64,000 nucleotides of DNA, taken from positions 110,744,783 to 110,808,782 of the forward strand of contig OW240921.1 in the NCBI GenBank assembly GCA_933207985.1. Direction: 5' to 3'. Positions 11,150 to 23,597 of the stretch are shown piece after piece. The translations under genes were made by a program, and so were the position numbers. The stretch comes from Pelobates cultripes. Its lineage: Eukaryota > Chordata > Amphibia > Anura > Pelobatidae. How positions within the stretch are numbered: position 1 is the first letter of the stretch; every line of letters starts with the position of its first letter. A model generated the notes under the pieces. That model had not been told where the DNA came from. It made no database searches and saw only the letters and a list, made by a program, of their open reading frames with translations.

Positions 11150-11330
11150 ATCTCGTCACGGGTTCTTGGAGGAGGACAGCGAGACCCCAGCCAAACTGCA
11201 GGGGCTAAGGGTCTACAGTGCTGATTGGTGTCTGGTGGAGTGCTGGTGAAGGTACCCAGTCGGGGTGCCAGGCAGTCTGCCACAACATCCTTCGGGCTGG
11301 AGGTCTGTGAGCAACATACGACAATTCAAC
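11150..11330 (+). mobile_element. LTR fragment related to the 36-38 kb element
   Basis: The stretch at 11,228-11,276 (GTGTCTGGTGGAGTGCT, then GTACCCAGTCGGGGTGCCAG) matches the 3' end of the sense strand of the 524-bp LTRs at 36.0 and 38.2 kb. An internal block of that LTR is missing here and the last bases differ. It therefore looks like a related LTR family or a heavily altered copy. Its limits outside the matching part are guesses. Confidence 0.5.
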
Positions 11331-14300
11331 CCAGAGAGGACACTCAATGTGAGCAAAAATGCTTAATCACTAAGAGGTCAGAGTAGACTTGGTCACGCTG
11401 GAATTGTACACCTAACAAGCACTAGAAATCTTATAGGCTATATCATCTGAAGATGGATTTATAACAAGCAAACTTATGGGAGATACTAAATTACATGAAA
11501 AGCTGTCATTTCAGCACTGAATGATGGGTGATGTAGGTACCTAATAGCTGAATGCTGGAGCCAAGTGACGTGTAATATATGTGAATCTGTATCTAAAGCG
11601 TTGATGGGTCAAAACTCCCTGGTCATGAATGATCCTATCTGTTAAAACATTGCTATTCCATGCAATCATTTTATACGTAATTTAACTGCAATTTTTTTTT
11701 ATTGCAAATCTATAAAGTAGTATAACATAAGGTGCCAAGAAGTAAAGTCCATTAAAAATAATAAGAACACATTGACCCTATGTCACCCTGCACATACATT
11801 TACTGCTTGACACACATGAACCTTTTTATATTATTTTTACAGCACATTTTGTTGAGGATCTAAAAAAACTACTGTAAGTAATGAAGTCTGGATAAATAAA
11901 AGTGAAGTACTGCTCTCTCAAAATTTTAAAATCATACGATAAGTGAATTAGGAGGGCAAAGGTCCTGTCATGCTCACGACCTTTATTTAAACAAACTGAA
12001 AGAGGAAGTGCATCACAGTAAATCCCTAAGCCATTGTCATTTACAGGGTTTGTTTGCTTACGTCCTGAAGACTCTCATGCTTCATTTCACTTCCTGCGGA
12101 CTTGGCCTTTGGAGCCATTTACCGCATTTTAACTCTCATTTTGTCTTCATAAAGCTTGTGGAAACGACTGCAATATTTACCACTTTATCTGATTTAGAAT
12201 CCTGTGAATAAAATCAGTGTTGATATATTGAGACTTTGTCCATCTGGTGTCATGCTCACTCTGTTGTAGAACGGAGGCTATAGCAGCAATCCTCTATGAG
12301 TAAACCTGGCTGCCCTTGGAGATTGGATCTGTAGCGTCCCACGCAAGGTTCTCAAGGGGTAAAACACCAAGCACCTCTATCTACAGACCTATATCTCCTC
12401 TCCCCCTCCAAGTTAAGATGAAATAAACTAAACAGATAAAATCAGTAATGTAGCTGTAAAGTTAATGTTATTTATAAGAACCAATTTCTCTGCTTTTGTT
12501 TTTCTCTCTCTTAATAAATTTAAAAAAACGTGGTTTTCTTTTCCTTATGCCCCCATATATCTTAACGATTAATACTGCCCCTCTTGACACTTTATTTATA
12601 TTTATAATCTTTTCTTCCTAAATATATGGGCACAGCCATTTTGTTCCCCGCTGCTCGTGATGCCTGTTGCTTGTCCTTTGGGGGGGAGATTGATTTTACA
12701 GATGGATTGTGGGTAAGTTTGATTGGTAATGGAAACAGAACCTTGCTTTAACCTCCGCCCATTGTCACGTTTTGTTAACTTGCTTTTTTTTATGTATTTT
12801 ATAAAGACTACAGCCCTCAGGAAACAAACAAAAAGAGATGCAGACACGGGGAGCTACAGAGAAGCAGATTAGATAACGTTTATTTTTGATGACAGCGCCA
12901 CTTTAATGACATTTTTATAAAGGTAAATGGAATGCAAAGAGGGAACAAAACAGGCATGAGATAGAATACACATGATAGCAAGTATACCTATCAAAATATT
13001 TGCATATACATACATGTTAATGTGGGTTCTTCAAATTCTTGACTTGTATGTCTCAGCTCGTCATTTCCAGGAACATACCAGGAAACGTACAAACAGGTAC
13101 AGTTTTGTTACTATGTGCTAAACAAATCCAACGTTTTCCCACTGAGCGCAGAAGACAGAAAAAACAAATTACACCTCTTATTACATATATTTTACCAGAA
13201 TCCCTTGCCTGAATCAGACAGAAAGCTGCTGAAATCCTCTCTCGGCTCTGATGTCGGGAAAACACATCTTGCAATCTGTAAAAAAAAAAAAAATTAAAAT
13301 TAAAAAATAAAAACAACGTAATACAAGGCACTATGTTTTGATATTTTTTTGAAAGTATTTTTAATTGGTTATATTATAAATTCATTGAATGAATAGATAA
13401 TGGGTTTTTTTTTTTTAATTAAATCTTTATTATTTCTAATGAAAAAAATAATGCTTGTAAAAATGTGTTTTGCTTTAGTTTTATAAAACCATAATTTAAA
13501 TCACGTATCGGTCTCAATATTTTTTAAGCAAACAAAGAGTATCCATTTTCAAGGTCCTCTTGTTAAATGTAGTTAAAGGAACAGCACACACACACAAAAA
13601 CAAACAAATTTATAAAATGTCAGCAGTTTTAGATTCTACAAGGCTACTTAAAATCACTTTTCTCAGCAAATATGGGGATTCAGTTACACCGCACAGCCCT
13701 TTTGTGATAAGCCCGCCACTACGTCACAGTACCCCAATATCGGTGAATCCTACACTAATTTTAACATATGCCAACTTGCAGTACGTACAGCTTCAATTGC
13801 TTTGAGAGACTCCATGTGCGCTTCCTGTGGTCACCTCCAAAGGGGCACCCATAGTGAATGGGTAGGGTGCTCAGCCCAATAGTAATCTGGTCTGGATTCC
13901 AAATCTACACAGAAAAAATGGGAATTAGGAGAAGACCCAGAACATGCGTTCCTAAGTAGTGGTATTGCCTTAAAGGCCGAAAATCTATTTTTAAATGTAC
14001 TGGTCCGGAAGCTCACAGTTTTTTAACACCATCACGACAGCATTCTCATTCAAAAATACGCCTAACATAAAACTGGTTCAAACAAGAAGATATAAAAAGC
14101 ATTTTATGTAGAGACTGCTCTTCAAGGATTTAGGAAAATTAAGCGTGTCCTTTACAGAAACATTCAGAGTATAAAATAGAGATTATAGAGTATCCCTAAT
14201 CTTGCAAAAATTCAAACAGGCTCCAAAAATTTACATACACGCACAAATACCACTTATCTAGACCACAGTAGGGGAAACAAAAAATACAAGTAAAATGGTC

Positions 14301-16254
14301 AAATGCTAACTTTGTGGATATTTATAAGAAATCCTGGTGTTTATTTTAATATATATTTATAAAATGTCAGCAGAATGGAAATGTTATGACTGCAGATACG
14401 CTGACAAATTGTGGATATAGTTTGCTGGCTAAATCAAAGTGTCTGCATTTTAACAATCATACCAGCCATCATATTTGTCCTAGAACCTTCCCTACATGGT
14501 CTCCTTCCCTTTGAGGACCTCTGCATAAGGTAGAGAGCTGAAGGGTGACATCATGCACAGTATCTCTGCATAAGGAAAATTGTGTGACAAAAAATTTTAG
14601 GAAATCTTTTTTTCCAACAGTTGTAAAGTGTTTTGTTTTGTACGCAATTTATATCAAATATTAATATTGTTGGTGGTATAAGGGTTAATTCATGCATAAA
14701 CTTTAGTGGTGCAAGTTCTGTTTCTACCAATTCAACAGTGTCTTTCGTTCTTTTAGGTCGATAAAATAAGTACAATTTAGTTGATTACAAACAACATTTA
14801 TTCCCCAGGGTATACATTAAGGCAAGGATAGTTTCTGTGTTTTCTATCTGGCAAACACTTTATTACTGTACGCAGGGCTTGTAGACATAATGTTAAAGTA
14901 TCAATTTGAGCATCATACATGCATAGATTTTTTTGTAGATAGTACCCGACCACAAACTCTTGCAGCGATTTTATCTACCTCAGTTGCTACATCAGCATTG
15001 CCAAGTTTGTGTGAGCGACATCCAGACTCGCAAAACTCTACAACGTACTGTGTATCACCTGATAGAAGTCACCGTACAACAGCTATCAAGTTATTAAGAC
15101 CCTCCTTTCACCATGTGATGAGAGAAACTGTGGCCGGGGTAGAACACTAGTTATATTCCATAAACCCAAGTCTAGCATAAAATCAGACACCATTGATGAG
15201 AATGAAAGGTTCCTTATTGGGGGAGCCACTTCCTGGTGGTCCGCTTGTGGCTGCAGATACTCTCTCTCAGCTACAGATGTTAAAAGGTAACTATGTCTCA
15301 ATTGTTTTTCTTTTTTTCCCTATATATTTTATGCATTCTATATAATGCATAAAAAACGGTGGGCCATCTTTTGACCATTAGTTTCACTTTAGGAAGTACT
15401 TTAAATATGAGGCCCAAGTATCATCAAATTATTTTGGAATACATTGTTTACTCCTGACCGCAACCGTTAGAATCCTAGCTGACTGAAGTAAAAACCAGGA
15501 GACTATTTGGGTTTGCTGTGCAGTAAATAAACTTCAATTTGCCGGAGAGACATCATGTGCATTTTTTTAGCACAATAACATAAATACAGTTTTTTTAGCA
15601 TTTCACCCCCACATTCTATCTCCTCTACAAGCACCTCACCCTCCCTTTTCGCTTCCACAAAGCCAAATGTTGCACTCATGCCTCTTCATTTGGAGCAGGG
15701 AGGGGTGACAAATCTCTTGAGTGCATTTTGTATAGGTGGCAGCTGTGACATTCTGGAGAGGTAATTCTGGCCGCTGTGTGTGACAAACACAACAGCCTCT
15801 CCCGTGCTGCCTTTGAGCTAATAGTTTTATTTTGCAATGTGGATTTAGAAATAATTCTGCATTCTCTGAGCTCAGGAGAGTTCTAAAGGAGCAGAAGAGC
15901 TTTAGAAAATGCCAGCGCAACATGTTAAAATGCAGGTCTGCATCAACGTGGTAATCTATAATTTCTCAAATTAAAGACGTGTTCATCTTCAATAAATGCT
16001 CCCTTTATAAACCGTATATAAAAACAAAATATGTGGAATAAAAAAATCATCTTCATGTAAGCTTGTAAATGTAAAATTCTATTCTACTGACACATTTATT
16101 TATTATAATATATATTTACCCCTAGTTTGCAACACTAGTCAAGTGGCTACCTGAACAACACTGTAAAATGTACTTACTAATATGTGCGGTGTCAGTGCAG
16201 CTGTCAGCTCAAACACTGAGTATACTAACATTCAAACAGTACAATAAAATAAGC
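11331..16254. other. Unassigned AT-rich DNA
   Basis: No gene is recognised. A TTAAAGGAAC at 13,573 could be the left end of a T2-type MITE, but no partner end was found. Homopolymer A/T tracts occur near 13,280 and 13,410. Short frames at 14,551-15,301 and 15,636-15,923 have no family character. Confidence 0.4.
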
Positions 16255-16701
16255 TTAAAGGAACAAAAACATGTTAGAAACACTATCTTCACCCCTTCCC
16301 CGCTAAATTTTGTAAAATCTCACCTTTATTCCAGTCTGCTGGTACTGGCTCATTCCCTGATCATAAGTGATGATCTCAGTCAATCACAATGCTTTTCCAT
16401 AGGAAAGCATTGAATTGGCTGAGATTGTCAATTCAGATTATCTCAGCCAAGGAGGTGGGATAGGGGCGGAGCCAAACACCACCCTGGCCAATCAGCATCT
16501 CCTCATAGAGATGCATTGACTCAATGAGGGAAGTTCCGTGTCTTCATGCAGAGGGTGGAGGCACTGAATGTCAGTCACACTGTGCAGCACTGCCTCAGGA
16601 AGCAACTCTATTAGCCATCTGAGGAGTGGCCAGCGGAGGTGTCCCTAAGCAGCAATGTAAACATAAGCTGTAGTTGTTCTGATGACAGCAGTGTCACTTA
16701 A
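16255..16701. mobile_element. T2-type MITE, different subfamily
   Basis: The left end is TTAAAGGAACAAAAACATG and the likely right end is CAGTGTCACTTAA. The interior has the family-like CCATAGGAAAGCATTGAATTGG and paired GAGATCATCACTT/GATAATCTGAATT-type segments. Both limits contain TTAA, as expected for TTAA target duplication. The right end is worn. Confidence 0.55.
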
Positions 16702-18357
16702 AATGTTCAATATTTGCTAAATGCAACTAGGTATCTGCTGACATTTTATATATCATTTGTGTATGCATGCCTCCATAAACGCCCCGACGGCTATCATTCC
16801 TTGCATCAGTAGCTACTTAAACTTTCCTACAGCTCATCTCAAACGTGAGTGTTCTATGTAATATGTGTGCATGATTTTGTATTTTGTGTGCATCTGCATG
16901 TGAATCTACATGCATTCACGCACTTATAAGCACAAGTAATTGCACACATTTCAGACACACGCATGTAAAATGTACAATGCTTTAGGATATAGACACGTGT
17001 AGCCACGTAGAATTTATACTTTTAAATTCTATATTGTTATTTACCATGCTGCTTTTAATGCTGTCCTTTAATGTGGCACTATAAAGACGTTCTTCTATTT
17101 AATGTTGAAATTTGGGTTTCACCATTTTTAAATGCCTGCTGCATTACGTCCTATGGCTAGTTCGATGGGAAGCTATTTGGAATATAGCTATACTAAATGC
17201 ACATCAAGCGTTCCTCTGGGTAGCAAGTGATGGAATACATGAATTAAGTCAATTTGAAAGCTCGGCATCATAGTGTCAGGGTACTCAGCATCTGGACGAC
17301 TCAATCCACCTTCCAGATTTAATTAATAAAAGCATATAGCTGCATGGTTCCATACAGTTTGCATGATATCTAACTACACAGCAGCAGGGGGGAGGGAGAA
17401 AAGGCATCCAAAAGAGCTATTTCATATTTATTTGTAACACATATCCTTATCACATCCAGTAGTCTTATATTTTACATCTGTCAGTAACCAAGACCATGAC
17501 TCTACATCTCCACTGTGAGATATATGTAACAGGAGCTGTAAATGTCTTTTCATATTACTGGAGTCAAACATTTCATAGTATTTACATCTATAAAAAATAT
17601 GCAGTATTCCTCCTACATTGTATAATGTATCTCCAGGAATATTAAGCTCTATCTGGTGGGACCTTTGCGTAATGAGTTACACTGGAACCCTTAAATCAGA
17701 TTTAACACTTAAACTTGGTTATTGTGCAGCAGATGTTCTTTTATAGAGTTACAATCTCATTGCACTGCACTGGTACGATAAATCTGAATTACTGGGTTAA
17801 ATGGGTTGTGGGTGAATAGAAGGCCACCTGTCCAATGTTCTTTGAAGCATTGACGCATTCTTGAAGCATATCGACCACTATTACGGTGGTTGAACCTCTG
17901 TTCTAGTGGTTAAACCATTGCAGAGAATTTTCAAACAAAATAACCGCCAGTGTGGACATCTAAACATATCCAAAGAGTGCTCAGATTGGTTCGGTAAAAC
18001 AAAAGTTATGTTCGTGCATATATGAATTGGCTGCCTGGTAGAGGTGGTATTGTCAATTTCAAAAGGGGGTTAATTTGATTGTATTGGAGGTCAGAGCTTA
18101 CAACCTAAATTCCTCTTTGTAGCTGGGACCCCAGCAGAGCTACTCTGTAAAGTGTGAGTAGTCACACATATGTGGCCTGGAAGTCTGGTTTCAGTATAAA
18201 CTAACTCTCTCATTTGCCATATGTATTGATTCCCTCTTAGATAAGGCGTCCTTTGATATGAACAAGCCTTGTGTTCCAATATCATAATCCAAAAGAGACA
18301 TTAATACCTATCCACAGATCCTTAAAACCTCATTTTTATCATATTTAGAAAAGGACA
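16702..18357. other. Unassigned DNA
   Basis: No gene or bounded repeat is recognised. The segment runs up to the left end of the DIRS-like element. Confidence 0.4.
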
Positions 18358-18408
18358 ATTGAAGATTATGCTAGCCTTGGTGTACTAATAATCTTAATTT
18401 TAATAATG
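18358..18408. repeat. DIRS left outermost end, complementary to the ICR
   Basis: The 51 bp starting ATTGAAGATTATGC are the reverse complement of 19,051-19,101, with about 47 of 51 bases matching. They define the outer left limit of the element. Confidence 0.8.
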
Positions 18409-18540
18409 ACAGGAGGAAAGTATTTTGCATAATCTTCCTTTACTACTCAATAGCAGCAAAGACATATAGAGAAAAAAAGGAACCAATCAGAGACAGGCAG
18501 AGAGTATAAGATATACCTTCCACTGAGTCACTTCCTCTTG
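18407..18540. repeat. DIRS left inverted terminal repeat
   Basis: It matches the reverse complement of 23,235-23,366 over about 130 bp with few differences. An example is GGAACCAATCAGAGACAGGC, which occurs inverted as GCCTGTCTCTGATTGGTTCC near 23,270. Confidence 0.92.
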
Positions 18541-19050
18541 ATAACGGCGACATCACAAGTCACACGATCAACTGAAGAACCATACGGAATAACAAAGACA
18601 GTTCAAATTCCCGGAAAGATGAAGAACAGCTAGATTCATTCAAAACTGGGAACAATTAATATTCTTGTACGCTTGATGTAGAAGATTTTTTTTGTGTCTT
18701 TTAAGCTGAAAGAGACCGAGAGCGTTTTAGTGATATGAAATGTAAACCTGAACAACATGAGCAACCATCACATAAAAGGTGCGCAATAATTTGGTACTAT
18801 CACAATCTATTGTGGTCTATAAAATGTAACCTACGTAACATAATATAGCTACCTAATATAGAATATCTATACATATATCAACTATATATAAGAAACAACC
18901 CCAACTTTCCATCTAGAGTGAATAGAGTCAATTACGTAGTCACAAGAAAATGACCAGTACCATATTGATAACATACATCACCTACCTGGTGATGCAAACC
19001 CACCTGAATGGGAGGGAAATTCAACAGGGGGGAAAATACTCGCCTCTTGT

Positions 19051-19134
19051 CAATATTAAAATTAAGAGTATTAGTACACCAAAGCTAGTATAATCTTCAA
19101 TGTTATCACATGACAGGAGGCTTCATACTTTGCA
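19051..19134. repeat. DIRS internal complementary region (ICR)
   Basis: The first part (to 19,101) is the reverse complement of the left outer end. After the five bases GTTAT, the second part, CACATGACAGGAGGC and onward (19,107-19,134), is the reverse complement of the right outer end at 23,339-23,367. In DIRS elements such a region is thought to template the joining of the two ends into a circle. Confidence 0.85.
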
Positions 19135-19189
19135 TTTTCAACGCTAAGGTAAAAGAGAGAAAACAGCAATTGAGGATGGACGAGAGTTA

Positions 19190-19990
19190 AACGTCCGATA
19201 GGTGGGTTCTTGTCACCAGTCTGCCAAGAGCGATCTATCTGCTAAGTGGGCCCTCGCTGTAAAGGCGGAAGAGTCCACCACACCCAGAACCGAGTGCGCG
19301 CCGAAGGAAGGGTCAATTCCAGTGAGAGATAAAACCTATCGTACTCAGCGGGCCAAGGTGGTAACCGAGACTGGCCCGTGTAGCTTAACGTAGGACACTA
19401 ATAATTGTTGGGATGAGGTAATCGTAGCGTGTATGTAGACGTGCAGTGTCTGGACCACACAAAGTTGGGTTCTGATGGAAAAAAATGGGTAAAAAAAACG
19501 AGGTTGAGTCCGTCTAGAACGTCGAGACACCCGAAGAGTGACACCTTCCGGAGAAAACGAGAAGGCATCCACGTGGGATGCTTAAATGTCCGAAATCCGA
19601 CAGAAAGGTACCAGACATAAAAAGGAGGGTAAACTTCACTATCGGTTGTCTAAAGACAATTTCTGTTTATAAAACAAAGAACTTGGGCCACATCCCAAAT
19701 GCAAGAATATTTGGTGCATTAGATCTACGTAACCGAATGTCCCGAAGTGGTCTACAAACCAAGGGATTCCGACCTATTGCTTTCCCTTGTAATGGAACGT
19801 GAGCCACTGAAATCGCAGAATGCACGGTATTGATGGACCGGTAAGACTTAACGTCTAAGAAAAGGGATGTGAGAAAGTTCAATATGGAGGATACAGAGGC
19901 TGTAAAAGGATTGAGGTTCCATCTCATACACCAAGTGACCCGCAAATTCCAAGCTGAGAGGTAACACTTACTCGTTCCAGGGGCCCATTA
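19190..19990 (-). pseudogene. DIRS tyrosine recombinase, decayed
   Basis: Pieces in different frames spell a DIRS-type tyrosine recombinase. SYRSINTVHSAISVAHVPLQ and GKAIGRNPLVCRPLRDIRLR lie upstream at 19,670-19,945. Downstream at 19,350-19,570 are FSFSPEGVTLRVSRRSRRTQ, VVQTLHVYIHATITSSQQLL and VKLHGPVSVTTLAR. The motif region near 19,300 reads GAHSVLGVVDSSAF, where the arginine expected three residues after the catalytic histidine is leucine. Frameshifts separate the blocks. It lies downstream of RT, as usual for DIRS. Non-functional. Confidence 0.75.
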
Positions 19991-20039
19991 GTGCCAGAGT
20001 ATTTTTCTAGCCATTGGCAAAAAGTCATCGGTGCATCAA

Positions 20040-21308
20040 ACATCCATGAAAGACTCCAGGCCACTAAAGAGAGATGCTCTTCTTATAGCATGGGATGAGG
20101 ATTCCCCATGGAAATCGTCTGTTAATAGCGGAGGGTCCTAGTATGACAGTGCAAGGAAATCTGGGAACCAAGGTTGACTCTGCCACCGGGGCGTCACCAG
20201 GGGAATTGCCACTTCCAGCATTCTGATGTGGTGAACCACTCTCGCGATCATTGCAAAGGGTGGAAATGCGTACGCTCCTTCGGTCGGCCAGGCCTGCAGG
20301 AATGGGTCTACCACTGTACCTTCCGGGTCTGGTAATCAGCTATAGAAAATCGGTAGTTGGCGGTTGGTGCAAGATAGAAAAGTCAATCTTGCTGAAGATG
20401 GCTCTTCCCTTTTACACCTGTATACCGTCAAGCCACCATAAAAGTTCTTGTTGAATTTCTTACGTCATGGGTACCGGTTGGTCGTTAGTGGGGTTTTTCC
20501 CAAGGAAACAAGCTGTTAGGCGTTACATGGTCCGAGAGTGCCTGGGGCCTGGGAAGATCACCTGGATGGAGGAGGATAGTAGTCCTACAATCCGTGCCCA
20601 CAGTCTGAGTGGGATGAATCCCAACATAGTATCTTCCATATGTCCTTGTGTATTGCCACAACTGTGGTAGTTTGAAGTCAGAGTGTACATGACAGGGAGT
20701 CGATGTTGAACCCCAGGACTTGCACATATTGAGTTGGAGTCAGTGCTGACTTTTCTCAATTGACCAGGAAGCCGAGGGATTCCGACACGGTCACCCTGTA
20801 ATCTGTAGTTGAAAGAAGGTGGTTGCGATTCTGGTCGGTCCAGGTAATCCAAACATCGTATGCCTTGACCCCATAAGTGAGCCATCACTGGTTTCAGAAA
20901 CCTTTGTAAAGCACTGTGGTGCTGAACTGAGCCCGAAGGGGAGGCAGGTGAATTGCCATGGTGTCCCGTTCCAGAGGAACAACTGCCGTTGTCTAGTGGT
21001 ACACATAGGTAGACGCCTTTAAGTCCAGGGGGGTAAACCAGTCCCGTCCTTACCGGGGGTGCCGCAATAGATGGATCCCTTCCATCGTGAAACGGTGGTA
21101 TGTAAAAATGTTTAACCAGGAAAGAGACATTTAGATATTTTCTGGTATCCAAGTGCATCCTATTGATGTAACTTTTACTCAATCTAATGGTATTCATTTT
21201 GTCTACCTCAAAAGGGCTGAAGGGCTGAGGGCTGAAGGGCTGAGTCAGCCCTGCTGGGGAATTGAACCTGTGACCCCAAGGGTTAAACGGATTCTTCTGA
21301 CTAAGCAT
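20040..21308 (-). pseudogene. DIRS reverse transcriptase/RNase H, decayed
   Basis: One frame of 261 codons and an overlapping frame give the DIRS RT blocks. LKGVYLCVPL comes first, then WNGTPWQFTCLPFGLSSAPQ in another frame. The expected YLDD box reads YLDR near 20,850. Next comes LWARIVGLLSSSIQVIFPGP, a typical DIRS/Ngaro run after the RT. Further down (20,050-20,330) the minus strand reads PFLQAWPTEGAYAFPPFAMI and LITxPRW-like residues, which belong to the RNase H to recombinase linker. At least two frameshifts separate the parts. It cannot encode an active enzyme. Confidence 0.78.
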
Positions 21309-21317
21309 TAGCCTTTC

Positions 21318-21887
21318 ATGAATAATATTCCTTGTGCCTGTGGACCCAATTCCTTAGCCCAGAGGTTTACCAATTTGCCATCAATTCAGAATAAGGCTGC
21401 CCCGTGTCTCTCCGAAGAGAGGACCATATTTGTGTTTCCCAGGAAGCAAAACATCTCTGTGTCCAGTCATAAGTATCATGAGCCCCGTTGCGGGCGTTGT
21501 CTGCTGAAAGAAATAAGCCTGGGTGTATGTCTCATCCGTTAGGGTCAGAACCCTGGCGAGTGGCCCGACATCATCGAGGAGCTTATCCTGGGCTCCCTTA
21601 AACCCTTTCTCAACCCCTTTCCTTGGGTCTCTCCCCCTTCGTGCCATAAAAGCCAGCATCATCTGGTCAAACTCCGGGTTATAGGCAACCTTATCCAGGG
21701 TGAAGGTCTGGGCACTCTGATCTCAGTCACCTGCGGACCTCCTTGTCCAGTGCCTTCCACAGTCAGAAGTGTATAATTTAAGGTGGTGTCCAATCTCCCG
21801 AGGGTGGGTGGTGAGGCCTTCTCCACAGAAGCTGTAATTGGCGCATTGATTACTGCCTGTAGGACTGAGGGCATCCGAGTCTTCCAT
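21318..21887 (-). pseudogene. DIRS gag-like ORF1, decayed
   Basis: The likely start is the ATG at 21,885-21,887 (MEDSDALSP), about 18 nt downstream in sense of the last leader hairpin. Blocks typical of DIRS ORF1 follow: FDQMMLAFMARRGRDPRKGV, AQDKLLDDVGPLARVLTLTD, then, out of frame, residues around GNTNMVLSSER. At least two frameshifts interrupt it. In DIRS elements this protein is thought to package the RNA. The assignment is by position and motif resemblance. Confidence 0.6.
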
Positions 21888-21905
21888 TATTGACACTCAG
21901 TATAC

Positions 21906-22941
21906 TTGGGGCTCACCCAATAGATTCGTGAGTAAATAGGCAAATTGGTAGCAGGGACTGCTAGGGGTTATGGTGGTCAAGTATGCGACCCATAGTAATG
22001 AATGTAAAGGGAACGCTGGGGCTCACCCAGTAATAATAAAACCTCCAGGAGTATATCCCATAGGGAGGTATGGTGGCACAGACAGGCCAATCATAGGAGC
22101 TGTAACAGTGACTGACAGATCAACTAGCCAATATTTCCTGGCAAGGTAAGGTACCAGGGTATGTAATAGTATGATGGGGGGCTTACCCCCAGTAATATTA
22201 GTATAGAAGTATTCCAGTAAAAGCAGCAGCTAGCATAAGCTAGGGTACCTTTATAAATCAGGGGCTCACCCCTGTTTAAATCCTAGCAACCCGGCATGGG
22301 TTAAATGGCTGTCGTGGATCTCGTAAGGGCACAATTCAAAGTGGCCGCGAAAAAGCCATCGAAATGCGTTTGCAGGAAATCTGTTGAACGGTCGCTTGAA
22401 ATAAAGCGAACAGAGACAGAACAGTAATACCGGAAAAAACTGAACAAAGGAAAAAAATAACACAGAAAACTCTCGAAGAGTACGTTTGCGAAACGAACAA
22501 CCAAAAAGGAAACTACAGAACCCTGAAAAGTGCGTTCAGGGGTAGAACAGTCCTCAGAATGTGCATTGGTTTGAATACGCGTTCAGTAGATTGCAGGACG
22601 AAAAACAGGCGTACGCGAACGCATGAACCTGTGCGAAAGCCTGATGGAAAATACAAACCGCTGAGCGCACATAGATATACACATTCGCTAGATTGAAAAG
22701 GAGAGAATTGGTGAACATGAGCGCACATTAAAAGCGTGCAAACACAGAAACCTGACAGGCAGAAAAATCTCCACAGTGCCCCATGCTCTCCCTGGGGAGA
22801 GCGTATGGCGGTGGGAGAGTGTCTGTGGAGTGGTGAACATAGGCACAAGGAGAACATTTCATGAGAGGGGCTCACCCTCTAATAATGAAAATAGTATCAA
22901 TATTAGTATTGGGCTGAGTTTATGAGAGGTGCTCACCCTCT
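21906..22941. repeat. Six hairpins with constant loop GCTCA and covarying stems
   Basis: Stem/loop/stem sites are: 21,906 TTGGG-GCTCA-CCCAA; 22,016 CTGGG-GCTCA-CCCAG; 22,175 TGGGGG-GCTTA-CCCCCA; 22,259 CAGGGG-CTCA-CCCCTG; 22,864 AGAGGG-GCTCA-CCCTCT; 22,925 AGAGGT-GCTCA-CCCTCT (one mismatch). Four of the six are followed by TAATAAT or TAATATT. The outer stem bases differ between copies but stay paired. They occupy the leader of the DIRS element upstream of gag; in the sense strand the loop reads TGAGC. Confidence 0.85.
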
Positions 22942-23234
22942 AATAATGAAATCAGTATCATGTACTGACATAAACTGTAAGATAAACAAAACAAAAAAAC
23001 TGACAGGGAATAAAGGGGATAGAGTAGGTACACAGATATCCCAAGTCTATACCATACAAAACAAAACCAGCATCCCCACTATCAGATAAAACCCTACATA
23101 AATACATATAAAGTAAGAAAAGACAGAAATCAATCAAGTAATTAAGAAAATTAAGTAAATATAACAAGACAAGCCAACAAAGTGTAGACACACAATATTC
23201 TGACCTGACGTGTGATGGAGCAGCAAAGAAAGAG

Positions 23235-23366
23235 GAAGTGACTCAGTGGAAGGCGCATCATATACTCTCTGCCTGTCTCTGATTGGTTCCTTTTTTTCTC
23301 TATATTTCTTTGCTGCTATGGAGTAGTAAAGGAAAATTATGCAAAATATGAAGCCTACTGTCATGT
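23235..23366. repeat. DIRS right inverted terminal repeat
   Basis: Reverse complement of 18,407-18,540. In the sense (minus) direction this is the 5' end of the element. The final bases CATGTG at 23,362-23,367 pair with the ICR. Confidence 0.92.
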
Positions 23367-23597
23367 GGGGCAGACATAATAACGTAATTTCCTGCTGGAC
23401 ACCAAGACACATAGCACAATAGCTTTTACATAATACAATTAACACAATAGCTTTCATCCAGCTCAACATTAACACAATGTACCCCCATATCCTATATATC
23501 ATTTTAAAGTCTGTGACCTGGCCCATTGTCTGTGGGCAGGAGGCTAGCTGTTATGCCTCTCCAGCAGGCTGTGGCACAAGAGCTTCCATGACAGTAA

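Larger units (their letters stand above)
18358..23367 (-). mobile_element. DIRS-like tyrosine-recombinase retrotransposon
   Basis: The 5.0-kb element has all the structural parts of DIRS elements. Inverted repeats of about 135 bp lie near both ends (18,407-18,540 and 23,235-23,366). An internal complementary region at 19,051-19,134 matches the outermost sequence of both ends. Between them, on the minus strand, are decayed gag, RT/RNase H and tyrosine recombinase genes in the usual order. There is no sign of target duplication, as expected for recombinase-mediated insertion. All genes carry frameshifts and stops. The 1.3-kb leader upstream of gag contains six hairpins (separate entry). Confidence 0.85.

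Noticed and set aside
22513..22875. 120-codon minus-strand frame in the DIRS leader
   Set aside because: No resemblance to gag. The recognisable gag text lies at 21.3-21.9 kb, and this frame is not supported by any motif.
21906..22941. CRISPR-like array of short palindromes
   Set aside because: Spacing is irregular (about 60-600 bp), the context is a vertebrate retrotransposon and no cas genes exist. It is kept as a hairpin array instead.
18358..23367. Interpretation as a large DNA transposon with long inverted repeats
   Set aside because: RT and tyrosine-recombinase text plus the internal complementary region fit DIRS much better.
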